Shown: piece by piece, positions 37,504 through 46,532 of the stretch | Numbering within the stretch: position 1 is the first letter of the stretch | Layout of the letters: each line of letters begins with the position of its first letter | Source: Pseudomonas simiae | GTDB lineage: Bacteria > Pseudomonadota > Gammaproteobacteria > Pseudomonadales > Pseudomonadaceae | DNA: 64,000 nt | Direction of reading: 5' to 3' | NCBI RefSeq assembly: GCF_900111895.1 | Contig: NZ_FOKB01000003.1 | Location: forward strand, 701,706 to 765,705 | The notes under the pieces: model-generated | Seen by the model: the letters and a program-made list of their open reading frames with translations, nothing else | What the model was told of the DNA's origin: nothing | Databases searched by the model: none | Program-made: the position numbers and the translations under genes

Positions 37504-37608
37504 TTAGACGTCGCCCCCTTGCATGGGAATAGTTGCGCCTTTTTTCGCCTGCCAGTAAGCCATTTCGGCCACGCTGCGGTGACCTTCCATGGAGGCAGAT
37601 GCACACAC
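37504..37608 (-). CDS. Possible small protein gene antisense to the gltP leader
   Basis: A short frame ends in TAA at 37504 directly before the minus-strand terminator. From GTG 37608 (CGAGAG seven bases upstream) it gives 34 residues; from ATG 37590 it gives 28, MEGHRSVAEMAYWQAKKGA and then TIPMQGGDV. The frame stays open upstream to about 37690 without another usual start. The composition looks protein-like, and SVAEMAYWQAKKG faintly recalls DUF2934 proteins, but I assign no family. Confidence 0.4.
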   Translation of the reverse strand: MCASASMEGHRSVAEMAYWQAKKGATIPMQGGDV

Positions 37609-37674
37609 TTTTTCGCTCTCGAGCGTTGCAGCTGGCGCATTTGCCTTAAGTTCACTTGAAGTAAGGGTAATGAC

Positions 37675-39006
37675 ATGAAGAAGGCAAAGCTAAGCCTCGC
37701 CTGGCAGATCCTCATCGGTTTGGTGCTGGGGATCGCAATCGGTGCAGTGCTCAACCATTTCAGTGCTGAAAAGGCCTGGTGGATCAGCAATGTGTTGCAG
37801 CCAGCGGGCGATATCTTTATCCGCCTGATCAAGATGATCGTGATCCCGATTGTGATTTCCTCGCTGATCGTCGGCATTGCCGGTGTCGGTGATGCGAAGA
37901 AGCTCGGGCGTATCGGCGTCAAAACCATCCTTTACTTCGAAATCGTCACCACCATCGCCATCGTGGTCGGACTGTTGCTGGCCAACCTGTTCCACCCGGG
38001 TGCAGGCATCGACATGAGTACCCTGGGTACCGTCGACATCTCCAAGTACACCGCCACTGCCGCCGAAGTGCAGCATGAGCATGCGTTCATCGAGACCATC
38101 CTCAACCTGATCCCGTCGAATATCTTCGCTGCTGTTGCCCGTGGCGAGATGTTGCCGATCATCTTCTTCTCCGTGCTGTTCGGCCTCGGCTTGTCGAGCC
38201 TCAAGCCTGAGCTGCGCGAGCCGCTGGTGACAATGTTCCAGGGCGTGTCCGAGAGCATGTTCAAAGTCACCCACATGATCATGAAGTACGCCCCGATCGG
38301 CGTATTCGCACTGATCGCCGTGACCGTCGCCAACTTCGGCTTCGCCTCCTTGCTGCCGCTGGCCAAGCTGGTGATCCTGGTTTACGTCGCTATCCTGTTC
38401 TTCGCCTTCGTGATCCTCGGCCTGATTGCCCGCCTGTTCGGCTTTTCGGTGGTCAAGCTGATGCGCATCTTCAAGGATGAATTGGTCCTGGCCTACTCCA
38501 CCGCCAGCTCTGAAACCGTGCTGCCGCGCGTAATTGAGAAGATGGAAGCCTACGGCGCGCCGAAAGCCATTTGCAGCTTCGTGGTGCCGACCGGTTACTC
38601 GTTCAACCTCGACGGTTCGACCCTGTACCAGAGCATCGCGGCCATCTTCATTGCCCAGTTGTATGGCATCGACCTGTCGGTCGGCCAGCAATTGATGCTG
38701 GTTCTGACCCTGATGGTCACTTCCAAAGGTATCGCCGGTGTCCCGGGCGTGTCGTTCGTGGTGCTGCTGGCCACCTTGGGCAGCGTGGGTATTCCGCTGG
38801 AAGGCCTGGCGTTTATCGCCGGTGTCGACCGCATCATGGACATGGCGCGTACCGCCTTGAACGTGATCGGCAACGCCCTGGCCGTGTTGGTCATCTCCCG
38901 TTGGGAAGGCATGTACGACGACGCCAAGGGCGAGCGCTACTGGAACTCGCTGCCGCACTGGCGCAGCAAGGACGCCGCGCCGGTTGCTCAAGCAACCCGC
39001 AGCTGA
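37675..39006 (+). CDS. gltP: Glutamate/aspartate:proton symporter GltP
   Basis: An inner-membrane importer of acidic amino acids. The 443-residue DAACS (dicarboxylate/cation symporter) protein has about eight helices and two hairpins. Substrate-site sequences include the serine-rich YSTASSETVLPRV, VPTGYSFNLDGST and RTALNVIGNALAV. GTAAGGG precedes the ATG. Its long leader (37080-37674) holds a candidate operator, a hairpin and an antisense small frame. A terminator follows 17 bases after the stop. Confidence 0.94.
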   Translation: MKKAKLSLAWQILIGLVLGIAIGAVLNHFSAEKAWWISNVLQPAGDIFIRLIKMIVIPIVISSLIVGIAGVGDAKKLGRIGVKTILYFEIVTTIAIVVGLLLANLFHPGAGIDMSTLGTVDISKYTATAAEVQHEHAFIETILNLIPSNIFAAVARGEMLPIIFFSVLFGLGLSSLKPELREPLVTMFQGVSESMFKVTHMIMKYAPIGVFALIAVTVANFGFASLLPLAKLVILVYVAILFFAFVILGLIARLFGFSVVKLMRIFKDELVLAYSTASSETVLPRVIEKMEAYGAPKAICSFVVPTGYSFNLDGSTLYQSIAAIFIAQLYGIDLSVGQQLMLVLTLMVTSKGIAGVPGVSFVVLLATLGSVGIPLEGLAFIAGVDRIMDMARTALNVIGNALAVLVISRWEGMYDDAKGERYWNSLPHWRSKDAAPVAQATRS

Positions 39007-39023
39007 TAGGCCGACAGCGCTAA

Positions 39024-39053
39024 GACAAACCCCGGACAATTCCGGGGTTTGTC
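39024..39053 (+). terminator. gltP terminator
   Basis: GACAAACCCCGGA pairs perfectly with TCCGGGGTTTGTC around a CAAT loop, then GTTTCT. Confidence 0.85.
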
Positions 39054-39104
39054 GTTTCTGCCAGCCCCGCTATCATTCGCTCCATTCTTCGGGGGATTCA
39101 ACTG

Positions 39105-40334
39105 ATGCTCAATGGCCTGTGGCTTGGCTTCTTTGTCGTGGCAATGGTGTCGGCACTGGCGCAATGGCTGGTCGGCGGTAACGCCGGGATTTTCGCGGCA
39201 ATGGTCGAAAGCATTTTCGCCATGGCCAAGCTGTCCGTGGAAGTGATGGTGCTGCTGTTCGGCACCCTGACCTTGTGGCTGGGTTTCCTGCGCATCGCCG
39301 AGAAGGCCGGGATCGTCGATTGGCTAGCCAAGGCCCTCGGCCCACTGTTCCGCCGCCTGATGCCGGAAGTGCCCGCCGGCCACCCCGCCATCGGCTTGAT
39401 CACCCTCAACTTCGCCGCCAACGGCCTGGGCCTGGATAACGCGGCAACGCCCATCGGTTTGAAAGCGATGAAGGCGCTGCAGGAGCTCAACCCAATCCCC
39501 AACACCGCGAGCAACGCACAGATCCTGTTTCTGGTACTCAACGCGTCGTCGCTGACGCTGTTGCCGGTGACCATCTTCATGTACCGCGCCCAGCAAGGCG
39601 CGGCGGATCCGACGCTGGTGTTCCTGCCGATCCTGCTGGCGACCAGCGCCTCAACCCTTGTCGGCCTGCTTTCGGTGGCGATCATGCAGCGCCTGCGGCT
39701 ATGGGACCCGGTGGTGCTGGCCTATCTGATTCCGGGCGCACTGGTCTTGGGCGGCTTCATGGCGTTGCTGGCGACACTTTCCGCGACTGCGCTGGCGGGC
39801 TTGTCGTCGATCCTCGGCAACCTCACGCTGTTCGGCTTGATCATGTTGTTCCTGGTGATCGGCGCATTGCGCAAGGTGAAGGTCTACGAGGCCTTCGTCG
39901 AAGGGGCTAAAGAAGGCTTCGACGTTGCGAAGAACCTGCTGCCGTACCTGGTGGCGATGCTGTGCGCCGTCGGCGTGTTGCGCGCTTCCGGCGCACTGGA
40001 TTTCGGCCTGGAAGGCATTCGCCATGTGGTCGCCTGGACCGGCATGGACACGCGCTTTGTCGATGCCTTGCCGACTGCGATGGTCAAGCCGTTCTCCGGC
40101 AGTGCCGCGCGGGCGATGCTGATCGAGACCATGCAGACCCAGGGCGTGGACAGCTTCCCGGCGCTGGTGGCGGCGACGATTCAGGGCAGTACGGAAACCA
40201 CCTTTTATGTGTTGGCGGTGTACTTTGGTTCGGTGGGGATTCAGCGCGCCAGGCATGCGGTGGGATGTGCGTTGCTGGCAGAGTTTGCCGGTGTCGTGGC
40301 GGCGATTGCGGTGTGCTACTGGTTCTTTGGCTGA
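39105..40334 (+). CDS. SpmA/SpmB-type nucleoside-recognition (Gate) membrane protein
   Basis: A 409-residue inner-membrane protein with about ten helices. Two Gate-type halves can be seen: one around NFAANGLGLDNAATPIGLKAM (SpmA-like) and one near PFSGSAARAMLIETM and QGSTETTFYVLAVYFG (SpmB-like). In Bacillus the two are separate spore-maturation proteins; here they are fused in a non-sporulating organism. It corresponds to PA5478 by position. A transport role is likely but the substrate is unknown. Confidence 0.85.
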   Translation: MLNGLWLGFFVVAMVSALAQWLVGGNAGIFAAMVESIFAMAKLSVEVMVLLFGTLTLWLGFLRIAEKAGIVDWLAKALGPLFRRLMPEVPAGHPAIGLITLNFAANGLGLDNAATPIGLKAMKALQELNPIPNTASNAQILFLVLNASSLTLLPVTIFMYRAQQGAADPTLVFLPILLATSASTLVGLLSVAIMQRLRLWDPVVLAYLIPGALVLGGFMALLATLSATALAGLSSILGNLTLFGLIMLFLVIGALRKVKVYEAFVEGAKEGFDVAKNLLPYLVAMLCAVGVLRASGALDFGLEGIRHVVAWTGMDTRFVDALPTAMVKPFSGSAARAMLIETMQTQGVDSFPALVAATIQGSTETTFYVLAVYFGSVGIQRARHAVGCALLAEFAGVVAAIAVCYWFFG

Positions 40335-40346
40335 GGCTTGTACCGC

Positions 40347-40431
40347 TTTCGCGAGCAAGCCCGCTCCCACATTAGACCGTGTTCATCCTGACGAAACGCG
40401 GTCGATTGTGGGAGCGGGCTTGCTCGCGAAG
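40347..40431. repeat. REP doublet (REPIN), GCGGGCTTGCTCGCGAA type
   Basis: Inverted arms TTCGCGAGCAAGCCCGCTCC and GGAGCGGGCTTGCTCGCGAA flank about 42 bases. It lies between the convergent ends of the Gate-domain gene and the lipid-transporter cluster. Confidence 0.9.
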
Positions 40432-40437
40432 AGGCCC

Positions 40438-41049
40438 TCAGCGTTTCGCTGATGCATTGCCCTGCGTAACCACCCAATCCACCACCTGCTTGTTCAATTG
40501 ATCCCCCGCCAGCCCAAACCCGGCCACCACCGCCGGCACCTGGGTGTCGTTCACCGGCTGCCTCACCTCAAAGCGTCGGCTGGCGATAATCCGCTGATCA
40601 CGCCCACGCACCAATCTCGCATCCAGGCGAATCACCACCTCCACCGTACTGCCGTGGTACTCACTCTGGAACGCCTGCAATTGCCCACCCAGCTCATAGT
40701 CGGCCTGCAGATTGGTATCGTCGGTGCTCAGCAGCGTCACCCGGCCATCGCGCTGGAAGCCATCCATAAAGCGGTTGCGCAGCAACACCGGCGACGGGTC
40801 GCTCCAGCGCGAGTTGGCATAACTGCTGATCAGGTCGCCATTGGGCACCACGGCAATGCGCGGGCTGTCGAGAAACTCGCTGGTCTGCGGCTTGTTCACA
40901 CGCAGTGACCAACTGACCGGCGTGGCCTGGCTGGTGGTCTGCGCGGTGGCCAGGCGATACACATCCGAAGGGTCGGCCTTGGGCAGGATCGAGCACGCGC
41001 TCACCAGCGCCAAGGCTACAGGGGCGATTATTTGGTAAGCACGCTTCAT
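40438..41049 (-). CDS. ABC-type transport auxiliary lipoprotein (PqiC/DUF330-like)
   Basis: A 203-residue lipoprotein (lipobox LVSAC, Cys ~19) with DUF330/PqiC features: YRLAT, SPRIAVVPNGDLISSYANSRW, and a C-terminal VVAGFGLAGDQLNKQVVDWV. Such lipoproteins sit in the outer membrane and pair with MCE proteins in lipid transport. Its start overlaps the MCE gene stop by four bases; it is the last gene of the four-gene cluster. Confidence 0.88.
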   Translation of the reverse strand: MKRAYQIIAPVALALVSACSILPKADPSDVYRLATAQTTSQATPVSWSLRVNKPQTSEFLDSPRIAVVPNGDLISSYANSRWSDPSPVLLRNRFMDGFQRDGRVTLLSTDDTNLQADYELGGQLQAFQSEYHGSTVEVVIRLDARLVRGRDQRIIASRRFEVRQPVNDTQVPAVVAGFGLAGDQLNKQVVDWVVTQGNASAKR

Positions 41050-41984
41050 GGCGTGAACTCCTTGTTCTTGTCGCTGCCCAGCAGGTAACCGCTGGGGTTG
41101 GCTTCCAGGCGGCGGGAGATGGCGCGCAGCGAACCGAGGGTTTCGCGCAGTTCGCGCACGGCCGGCGCCAGTTCGTTGAGGCCTTGCATGCCGCTGTTCA
41201 CCGAGTCCTTGTTGTTGGTCAGCAAGGTGTTGAGGGTCGCGGTGCTTTGTTCAAGGGATTTCATGGCCTGCTCGGCACTGCCGAAGGCCTGCTTGCCTTG
41301 TTCATTGAGCAAGCCGTTGGCGTTGCGCATCAGCACGGTGGTCTGTTCCAGGGCGGCGCTGGCTTGTTTGCTCACCTGCATCAGTTGTTGCATCACCACC
41401 TTGATATCGCCGCGTTGGTCGGCGATGGCACCGGTGGTTTGCTGCAGATTGTCCAGGGTGTTGCTCAGGCGTTCGACGTTCTCGCGGGAGAACATGTGGT
41501 TGGCGTTGTGCAGCAACAGGTTGATGCTGGTCATCAGGTTGTTGCTGTTGTTCAGCAAGCGCGCGATGGGCGATGGTGACGCAATGATCTGCGGCAGCTC
41601 ACCGTTCTTGCCCTTGAGCTCGGCACTTTGCGGAGTACCGCCGCTGAGCTGGATGATCGAGGTGCCGGTGATGCCGGTCAGCGCCAGTTTGGCCTGGGTG
41701 TCTTCCTTGATCGGTGTCTGTCCGGCTAGGCGGATGCGTGCCAAAACGCGGCGCGGGTCTTTAGGGTCCAGGCGCAGGCTGGTGACGTCGCCCACCTTGA
41801 TCCCGCTGTACTGCACCGCGCTGCCCTGGGACAGGCCGCTGACCGCCTCGTTGAAGATCACTTCGTAGTCCTGGAAGGCGCTGTCGACGCTGGACTTGGC
41901 CAGCCACAGGCCGAACAGCATCGCGCCGACCACCACGATCACGCTGAACAGACCGATCATCACATGATGGGCTCGGGTTTCCAT
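41046..41984 (-). CDS. MlaD-family (MCE domain) lipid transport protein
   Basis: A 312-residue protein anchored by one N-terminal helix (MIGLFSVIVVVGAMLFGLWLA), with one MCE domain (~40-120; VQYSGIKVGDVTSLRLDP, GTSIIQLSGG) and a long helical tail (~150-300). The helical tail could reach across the periplasm as in other MCE proteins. It lies one base after the ATPase gene and overlaps the lipoprotein gene. Confidence 0.9.
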   Translation of the reverse strand: METRAHHVMIGLFSVIVVVGAMLFGLWLAKSSVDSAFQDYEVIFNEAVSGLSQGSAVQYSGIKVGDVTSLRLDPKDPRRVLARIRLAGQTPIKEDTQAKLALTGITGTSIIQLSGGTPQSAELKGKNGELPQIIASPSPIARLLNNSNNLMTSINLLLHNANHMFSRENVERLSNTLDNLQQTTGAIADQRGDIKVVMQQLMQVSKQASAALEQTTVLMRNANGLLNEQGKQAFGSAEQAMKSLEQSTATLNTLLTNNKDSVNSGMQGLNELAPAVRELRETLGSLRAISRRLEANPSGYLLGSDKNKEFTP

Positions 41985-41985
41985 G

Positions 41986-42789
41986 TCATACCTCGTCTAG
42001 CGATTGAGCGGCATCCAATGCCGCGCGGCCACGGGGGCCGTGGAAATATTCGTGAATCCACGCGTCGTCGGTTTCCGAAACGATATCGATGGCATCGGCC
42101 ACCAGCACTTTCTTCTGTGCCAGCACCGCCACGCGGTCGGTGATGGTGTACAGCGTGTCCAGGTCGTGGGTGACCAGGAACACACTCAAGCCCAACGCAT
42201 CGCGCAGGGTCAGGATCAGTTGGTCGAATTGCGCCGCACCAATCGGGTCGAGGCCGGCGGTGGGTTCGTCGAGAAACAAGATATCCGGGTCCAGCGCCAG
42301 CGCGCGGGCCAGGGCGGCGCGCTTGATCATGCCGCCGGACAGCGACGATGGGTACTTGTCGGCTGCCGACAGCGGCAGCCCGGCCAGGGCCAGTTTCACC
42401 GCGGCCAGATGCTCGGCGTCACGGCGGCTGAGGCCCGCGTGTTCGATCAACGGCAGTGCAACGTTCTCGGTGACAGTCAGCGAGGAAAACAGCGCGCCCT
42501 TCTGGAACAACACGCCGAAGCGCCGTTCCACCAGTGAGCGCTCATGTTCCGGCAGGCTCGGCAGGTTCTTGCCGAACACCCGCACCTCACCTTCAGTGGG
42601 GCGACGCAGGCCGACGATGCTACGCAGCAGCACCGACTTGCCGCTGCCGGAGCCGCCGACCACTGCGAGGATCTCGCCTTTGTACAAGTCCAGGTCGAGG
42701 TTCTCGTGCACGCTCTGGCTGCCAAAGCGATTGCACAGGCCGCGCACTTCAATCACCGCCTCGGCGGGCGCTCGGTGTAGGCGACTCAC
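41986..42789 (-). CDS. MlaF-like ABC transporter ATP-binding protein
   Basis: A 267-residue ATPase with Walker A GGSGSGKSV, signature LSGGMIKRAAL, Walker B ILFLDEPTAGLDP and H-loop LVTHDLDTL. The GGMIKR variant of the signature is typical of MlaF-type proteins. It energises the permease encoded just upstream (4-base overlap) for phospholipid movement between the membranes. Confidence 0.92.
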   Translation of the reverse strand: MSRLHRAPAEAVIEVRGLCNRFGSQSVHENLDLDLYKGEILAVVGGSGSGKSVLLRSIVGLRRPTEGEVRVFGKNLPSLPEHERSLVERRFGVLFQKGALFSSLTVTENVALPLIEHAGLSRRDAEHLAAVKLALAGLPLSAADKYPSSLSGGMIKRAALARALALDPDILFLDEPTAGLDPIGAAQFDQLILTLRDALGLSVFLVTHDLDTLYTITDRVAVLAQKKVLVADAIDIVSETDDAWIHEYFHGPRGRAALDAAQSLDEV

Positions 42790-43934
42790 CAGTCCATCTC
42801 CATGAAGAACAGCGCGGCCACCGCATCCAGCACGATCACCACGAAGATCGATTGCACCACGCTGGAGGTGGTGTGGGCGCCGACGGACTCAGCACTGCCG
42901 CTGACCTTGAAGCCTTCCAGGCAGCCGATGGCCGCGATCAGGAAAGCGAAGATCGGCGCTTTCACCATGCCCACCAGAAAATGCTGCACACCAATGTCAG
43001 ATTGCAGCAGCGAGAGAAACATCGCTGGCGAAATATCCAGCGCTACAGCGCACACCACACCACCGCCGACTATCCCTGAGAGCATTGCCAGGAAGGTCAG
43101 CATCGGCAAGGACACCAGCAACGCCAGCACGCGCGGCAATACCAACAGTTCCATTGGGTCCAGGCCCAGCGTGCGGATAGCGTCGATTTCTTCGTTGGCC
43201 TTCATCGAGCCGATCTGCGCGGTAAACGCACTGGCCGTACGACCGGCGATCAGGATCGCGGTGAGCAGTACGCCAAACTCGCGCAGAAAAGAGAACGCCA
43301 CCAGGTCCACGGTAAAAATCGTCGCGCCGAAGCTCTTGAGCACCGTGGCCCCGAGGAACGCCACCACCGCGCCCACCAGAAAGGTCAGCAAGGCTACGAT
43401 AGGCGCAGCATCGAGGCCGGTCTGTTCGATATGCGCGACCATCGGCGTGATGCGCCAGCGCTTGGGTCGGAAAATGCCACGGGCGAAGGTTTCGAGAATC
43501 AGGCCGATAAAGCCCAGCAGTTTCTTGCTGTCCTGCCAGACGGTGTCCACGGCTCGACCGATGCGGGCCAGCACCTGAATCCCGGCAGCTTCTTCCGGTG
43601 CCTTGTCCGGCACGCAAAAATCATTCAGGGAACGGTAGACGGTCTTGAGCAGTGCGCGGTCGGCGGCAGACAAACTGCAATCGGTCTGCTCCGCAGATTG
43701 CTCGATGCGGGTCGGCCCCAGCAACTCCACCAGCAGCGAGGCGCCGGCGGTATCCAGGGCACCTAGGCCGTTAAGGTCGATGCGCGCGCCAGCGTCGTAT
43801 TGGCCGTCGAGCTTGTCTGACAGCTTCTTCAGACTGGCATAGTGGGCAAGCGTCCAGTCCCCCGTAATCCTCAGCTGTGGCGGGGTGGTGGACGTATCGA
43901 GGTGGGCTGCACCGGCCGTCGTAGGGGGGGTCAT
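42786..43934 (-). CDS. MlaE-like permease with N-terminal STAS domain
   Basis: A 382-residue protein. The first ~100 residues form an MlaB-like STAS domain (DWTLAHYASL, DLNGLGALDTAGASLLVELL). The rest is an MlaE permease with five to six helices (VGAVVAFLGATVLKSFGA, EFGVLLTAILIAGRTASAFTAQIGSMK, ALDISPAMFLSLL). The STAS fusion means no separate MlaB is needed. It starts the cluster, at ATG 43934. Confidence 0.92.
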   Translation of the reverse strand: MTPPTTAGAAHLDTSTTPPQLRITGDWTLAHYASLKKLSDKLDGQYDAGARIDLNGLGALDTAGASLLVELLGPTRIEQSAEQTDCSLSAADRALLKTVYRSLNDFCVPDKAPEEAAGIQVLARIGRAVDTVWQDSKKLLGFIGLILETFARGIFRPKRWRITPMVAHIEQTGLDAAPIVALLTFLVGAVVAFLGATVLKSFGATIFTVDLVAFSFLREFGVLLTAILIAGRTASAFTAQIGSMKANEEIDAIRTLGLDPMELLVLPRVLALLVSLPMLTFLAMLSGIVGGGVVCAVALDISPAMFLSLLQSDIGVQHFLVGMVKAPIFAFLIAAIGCLEGFKVSGSAESVGAHTTSSVVQSIFVVIVLDAVAALFFMEMDW

Positions 43935-43988
43935 AAGCTCCGAGCTTGTTTGGCTATCCGCAATTCTTACGTAATAGCATGAACCTGC

Positions 43989-45020
43989 CTACTTTGGGTT
44001 GTCCGTTTGTGCTGAGTCCGTCACTTTGAAGCGCAGCACGCCGATCACCTGCCCGTCTTCGGTCAGCACCCGTACCTGCCAGCGGCCTACGGCGTCGCCG
44101 GGGAAGTTCTGCTTGTGGGTCCAGGCGCGATAGCCCTCTTTGCGCCCGCCGTGAATATCCAGGGCGATACGGTCGACCTCTTTACCGTTGAATTGCCACA
44201 CGTGATAGATCCGCTCGTCCAACCCGCGCGGCGCGTTGATCGCGGTGTAGGCGTACAGCCCGCCGCTGCGCAGTTGGGCGGCCGTGACTTCCTTGAGATC
44301 GTCGCCTGGCGTGCGGTCTTGCAACTCAGTGCTGATGGCCACTTCGGTCATCCACAAGGTGGCCGGTGGCACCCAACTGCGCAGGAACCACCCGGCGCAA
44401 CCAATCGCAGCCGTGACCCCGAGCAACATCGCCCAGCCTTTGATACTGCGCAGCGGCAAGCTCACTGCCAGGCTTGGAATCGACAATGCCATGGCCACGC
44501 CCAAGGCGAGTTTGTAACTCTCGGCAGTGGTCAGGTGCAGAATGATCGGCAACGCGGTGAGCAGCGCGGCGAACAGGGTGAAGGTGTGCAGCGCGAGAAA
44601 CAGTGAGCGTTTGGGCGCCAGCCATTTGTAGTACAGCGGGTCGACGATCGACACCAGCGCCGCCGCGCCGAGAAGGCCGGTGAAAATCGATTGGCCGCTG
44701 TTCCACGCTGTGGTGATGAAAAAGAACGGCAACACAAAAAACAGACTTTCCTGGTGGATCATCTGGGTCGCGTAGCGCAGCAGCGGTTCGGGGATTTCGC
44801 GCTTGAAGACCTGGGCGAACAGCTGGGTGAAGCTGTTTTCCAACATCAGCCACAGCCAGCTCACCAGCATGATCACCGCGATCCAACTGGCCATGCCCTG
44901 CTGGCGATCCACCAGGATGAAGCTGCCCACACCCGAGATGAAGCCGCCGAGTGCAATCACCCCTGGGTAACGCTTCATCAGTTCGAGGATGCGGGTGATC
45001 AAGCGGGTCAGGGTTTGCAT
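43989..45020 (-). CDS. DUF5924/DUF2914 membrane protein
   Basis: A 343-residue protein. The first ~225 residues hold about eight helices and the last ~110 form a soluble beta domain (IYHVWQFNGKEVDRIALDI, GRWQVRVLTEDGQVIGVLRF), the DUF2914-type fold. The soluble domain probably faces the periplasm. No function is known. It is separated from the MlaE-like gene by 54 bases and could be in the same transcript. Confidence 0.85.
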   Translation of the reverse strand: MQTLTRLITRILELMKRYPGVIALGGFISGVGSFILVDRQQGMASWIAVIMLVSWLWLMLENSFTQLFAQVFKREIPEPLLRYATQMIHQESLFFVLPFFFITTAWNSGQSIFTGLLGAAALVSIVDPLYYKWLAPKRSLFLALHTFTLFAALLTALPIILHLTTAESYKLALGVAMALSIPSLAVSLPLRSIKGWAMLLGVTAAIGCAGWFLRSWVPPATLWMTEVAISTELQDRTPGDDLKEVTAAQLRSGGLYAYTAINAPRGLDERIYHVWQFNGKEVDRIALDIHGGRKEGYRAWTHKQNFPGDAVGRWQVRVLTEDGQVIGVLRFKVTDSAQTDNPK

Positions 45021-45092
45021 TCGACAGTTCGCAGTCTTTGTAGGAAAAAATCCCAGACAGAATAGCGTCTTAGCCTGGCGTTCGGTGCCTCA

Positions 45093-46475
45093 TTACGCGA
45101 TCCGTTTGCGATAACTCCGTAGCCCGATCAATACAATAGCGATGAAGCCGAGCAGCCCGGCGCCGATCCAGCTCAGAGCATCGTAGCTCAGCAGCGGTTT
45201 TTCGATGCGCCAGTAGCCCGGCTGCTTGAACACGTCGCGCATGGCCTGGTTGGTCTGGTCCAGGCTCACGGCTTTGATGCGTTTGACCGGGTCGCTGAAG
45301 TGACCTTTGTTGTAATCCCCGGATGCGCTCCAGTAGTAATCGGCCAACGCGCTGTTGCCCTGCACCGCCCAGGCCTGACGGGCGATGGCGGCTTGTTGCA
45401 GGCGGGCGAATACCGCCGGGTCGAGACCGTCCTTGAGCAGGTGTGCCTTGAGGTCCTGGAGTACCTGTTCGGCTTCGGGGAGATTTTCCCGCTCAAGGTC
45501 GGCATTCAGGCTGAGGAAACCAACGCCGCCGAGTACTTCGCGCTCGCTCCACGGGCCGTAGGACAAACCATGCTTGAGGCGCAGTTGGCGGTACAACGCC
45601 CAGTCGAGGTAGTCCTTGAGCAGGTCGTAGGTTTCGTCATGCCCGTCGTCCAGCACAGGTTCAGGGAACAGCCAGTGCAGCTTGGCACCGTCGCCGACCC
45701 AGCCGTGGATGAGTTCACGATGGCTGGCGGCGGCGTGCTGGATCTCAGGCAGCGCCAAATGTTCGCTGGGCTCGACCGGTTCGAGTTGGCCGTAGGTGCG
45801 TTCCAGATAGGCCGGCAGCAGTTTGTCGAGGTCGCCGACGATGATCAGGGTCATGTTGTTGGGCGCGTACCAGTGTTTGCGCAGGTTCTCCAACTGGTCG
45901 CGGGTCAGGTGGTCGACCTGGGCGCGTTCGGCGCACTTGAGCCCCAGTTCAACGGCCAGCTGGTTGCTGGCCGTGTGGCCCAGGTCCTGACGGTCCAGCA
46001 GGCGTTGCAGGTGTGAGTAGTGGCCGCCGTCTTCGCGTTCGACCACGCGCTTGGCGGCGTTGATATTGGCGTCGGTCAGTTCGGTGCGAGTGATGATCGC
46101 CAGCAGCAGGTCCAGCACCTTGCGCTGGTTCTGCGCGGGCGCCTCGATCACGAAGGTGGTATCGGCGTTGCTGGTGTAGGCGTTCCACTCGCCACCCAGG
46201 GCCTGCATGCGGTCTTCCAGCTCGCCTTCGCCGCCACCGTCGATACCGCTGAACAGCAAGTGTTCCAGCAGGTGTGGCAATTCCTTGTCTTCGCAGCCGA
46301 AGTCATCCAGGCCCACGCCTACCACCAGGCGGATCGCCACATGCCCGCGCTCGGTGCCCGGTTTGAGCAACAATTGCAGGCCATTGGGCAAGGTGTAGCC
46401 CTCGACTTGCAGACGGTCAAAGGCAAAGGCGTGGGCAGAACCCATGAGTAGGCAAGCGAACAACAGGCGACGCAT
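45093..46475 (-). CDS. M16 family (insulinase/pitrilysin-like) peptidase with C-terminal membrane anchor
   Basis: A 460-residue protein with a signal peptide (to AHAFA), the inverted zinc motif HLLEH (His68, Glu71, His72), and the distal Glu region INAAKRVVERE, so the N-terminal half looks catalytically complete. The second M16 half lacks the motif, as usual. A helix at ~432-452 with a basic tail (LRSYRKRIA) should anchor it with the peptidase in the periplasm. ATG 46475 follows AGGAAG. Confidence 0.9.
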   Translation of the reverse strand: MRRLLFACLLMGSAHAFAFDRLQVEGYTLPNGLQLLLKPGTERGHVAIRLVVGVGLDDFGCEDKELPHLLEHLLFSGIDGGGEGELEDRMQALGGEWNAYTSNADTTFVIEAPAQNQRKVLDLLLAIITRTELTDANINAAKRVVEREDGGHYSHLQRLLDRQDLGHTASNQLAVELGLKCAERAQVDHLTRDQLENLRKHWYAPNNMTLIIVGDLDKLLPAYLERTYGQLEPVEPSEHLALPEIQHAAASHRELIHGWVGDGAKLHWLFPEPVLDDGHDETYDLLKDYLDWALYRQLRLKHGLSYGPWSEREVLGGVGFLSLNADLERENLPEAEQVLQDLKAHLLKDGLDPAVFARLQQAAIARQAWAVQGNSALADYYWSASGDYNKGHFSDPVKRIKAVSLDQTNQAMRDVFKQPGYWRIEKPLLSYDALSWIGAGLLGFIAIVLIGLRSYRKRIA

Positions 46476-46532
46476 AACAAGCTTCCTGGCGTGTGAGGTC
46501 AATGTTAACTGACTTCACGGGCCATCATCCGT

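Noticed and set aside
37458..37928. 156-codon minus-strand frame across the gltP start
   Set aside because: Its first half is antisense to gltP and its second half is out of frame with the small peptide that ends at the terminator; composition is not protein-like.
37690..39039. 449-codon minus-strand frame opposite gltP
   Set aside because: Composition is His/Gln/Asp-rich without any domain; gltP on the other strand is clear.
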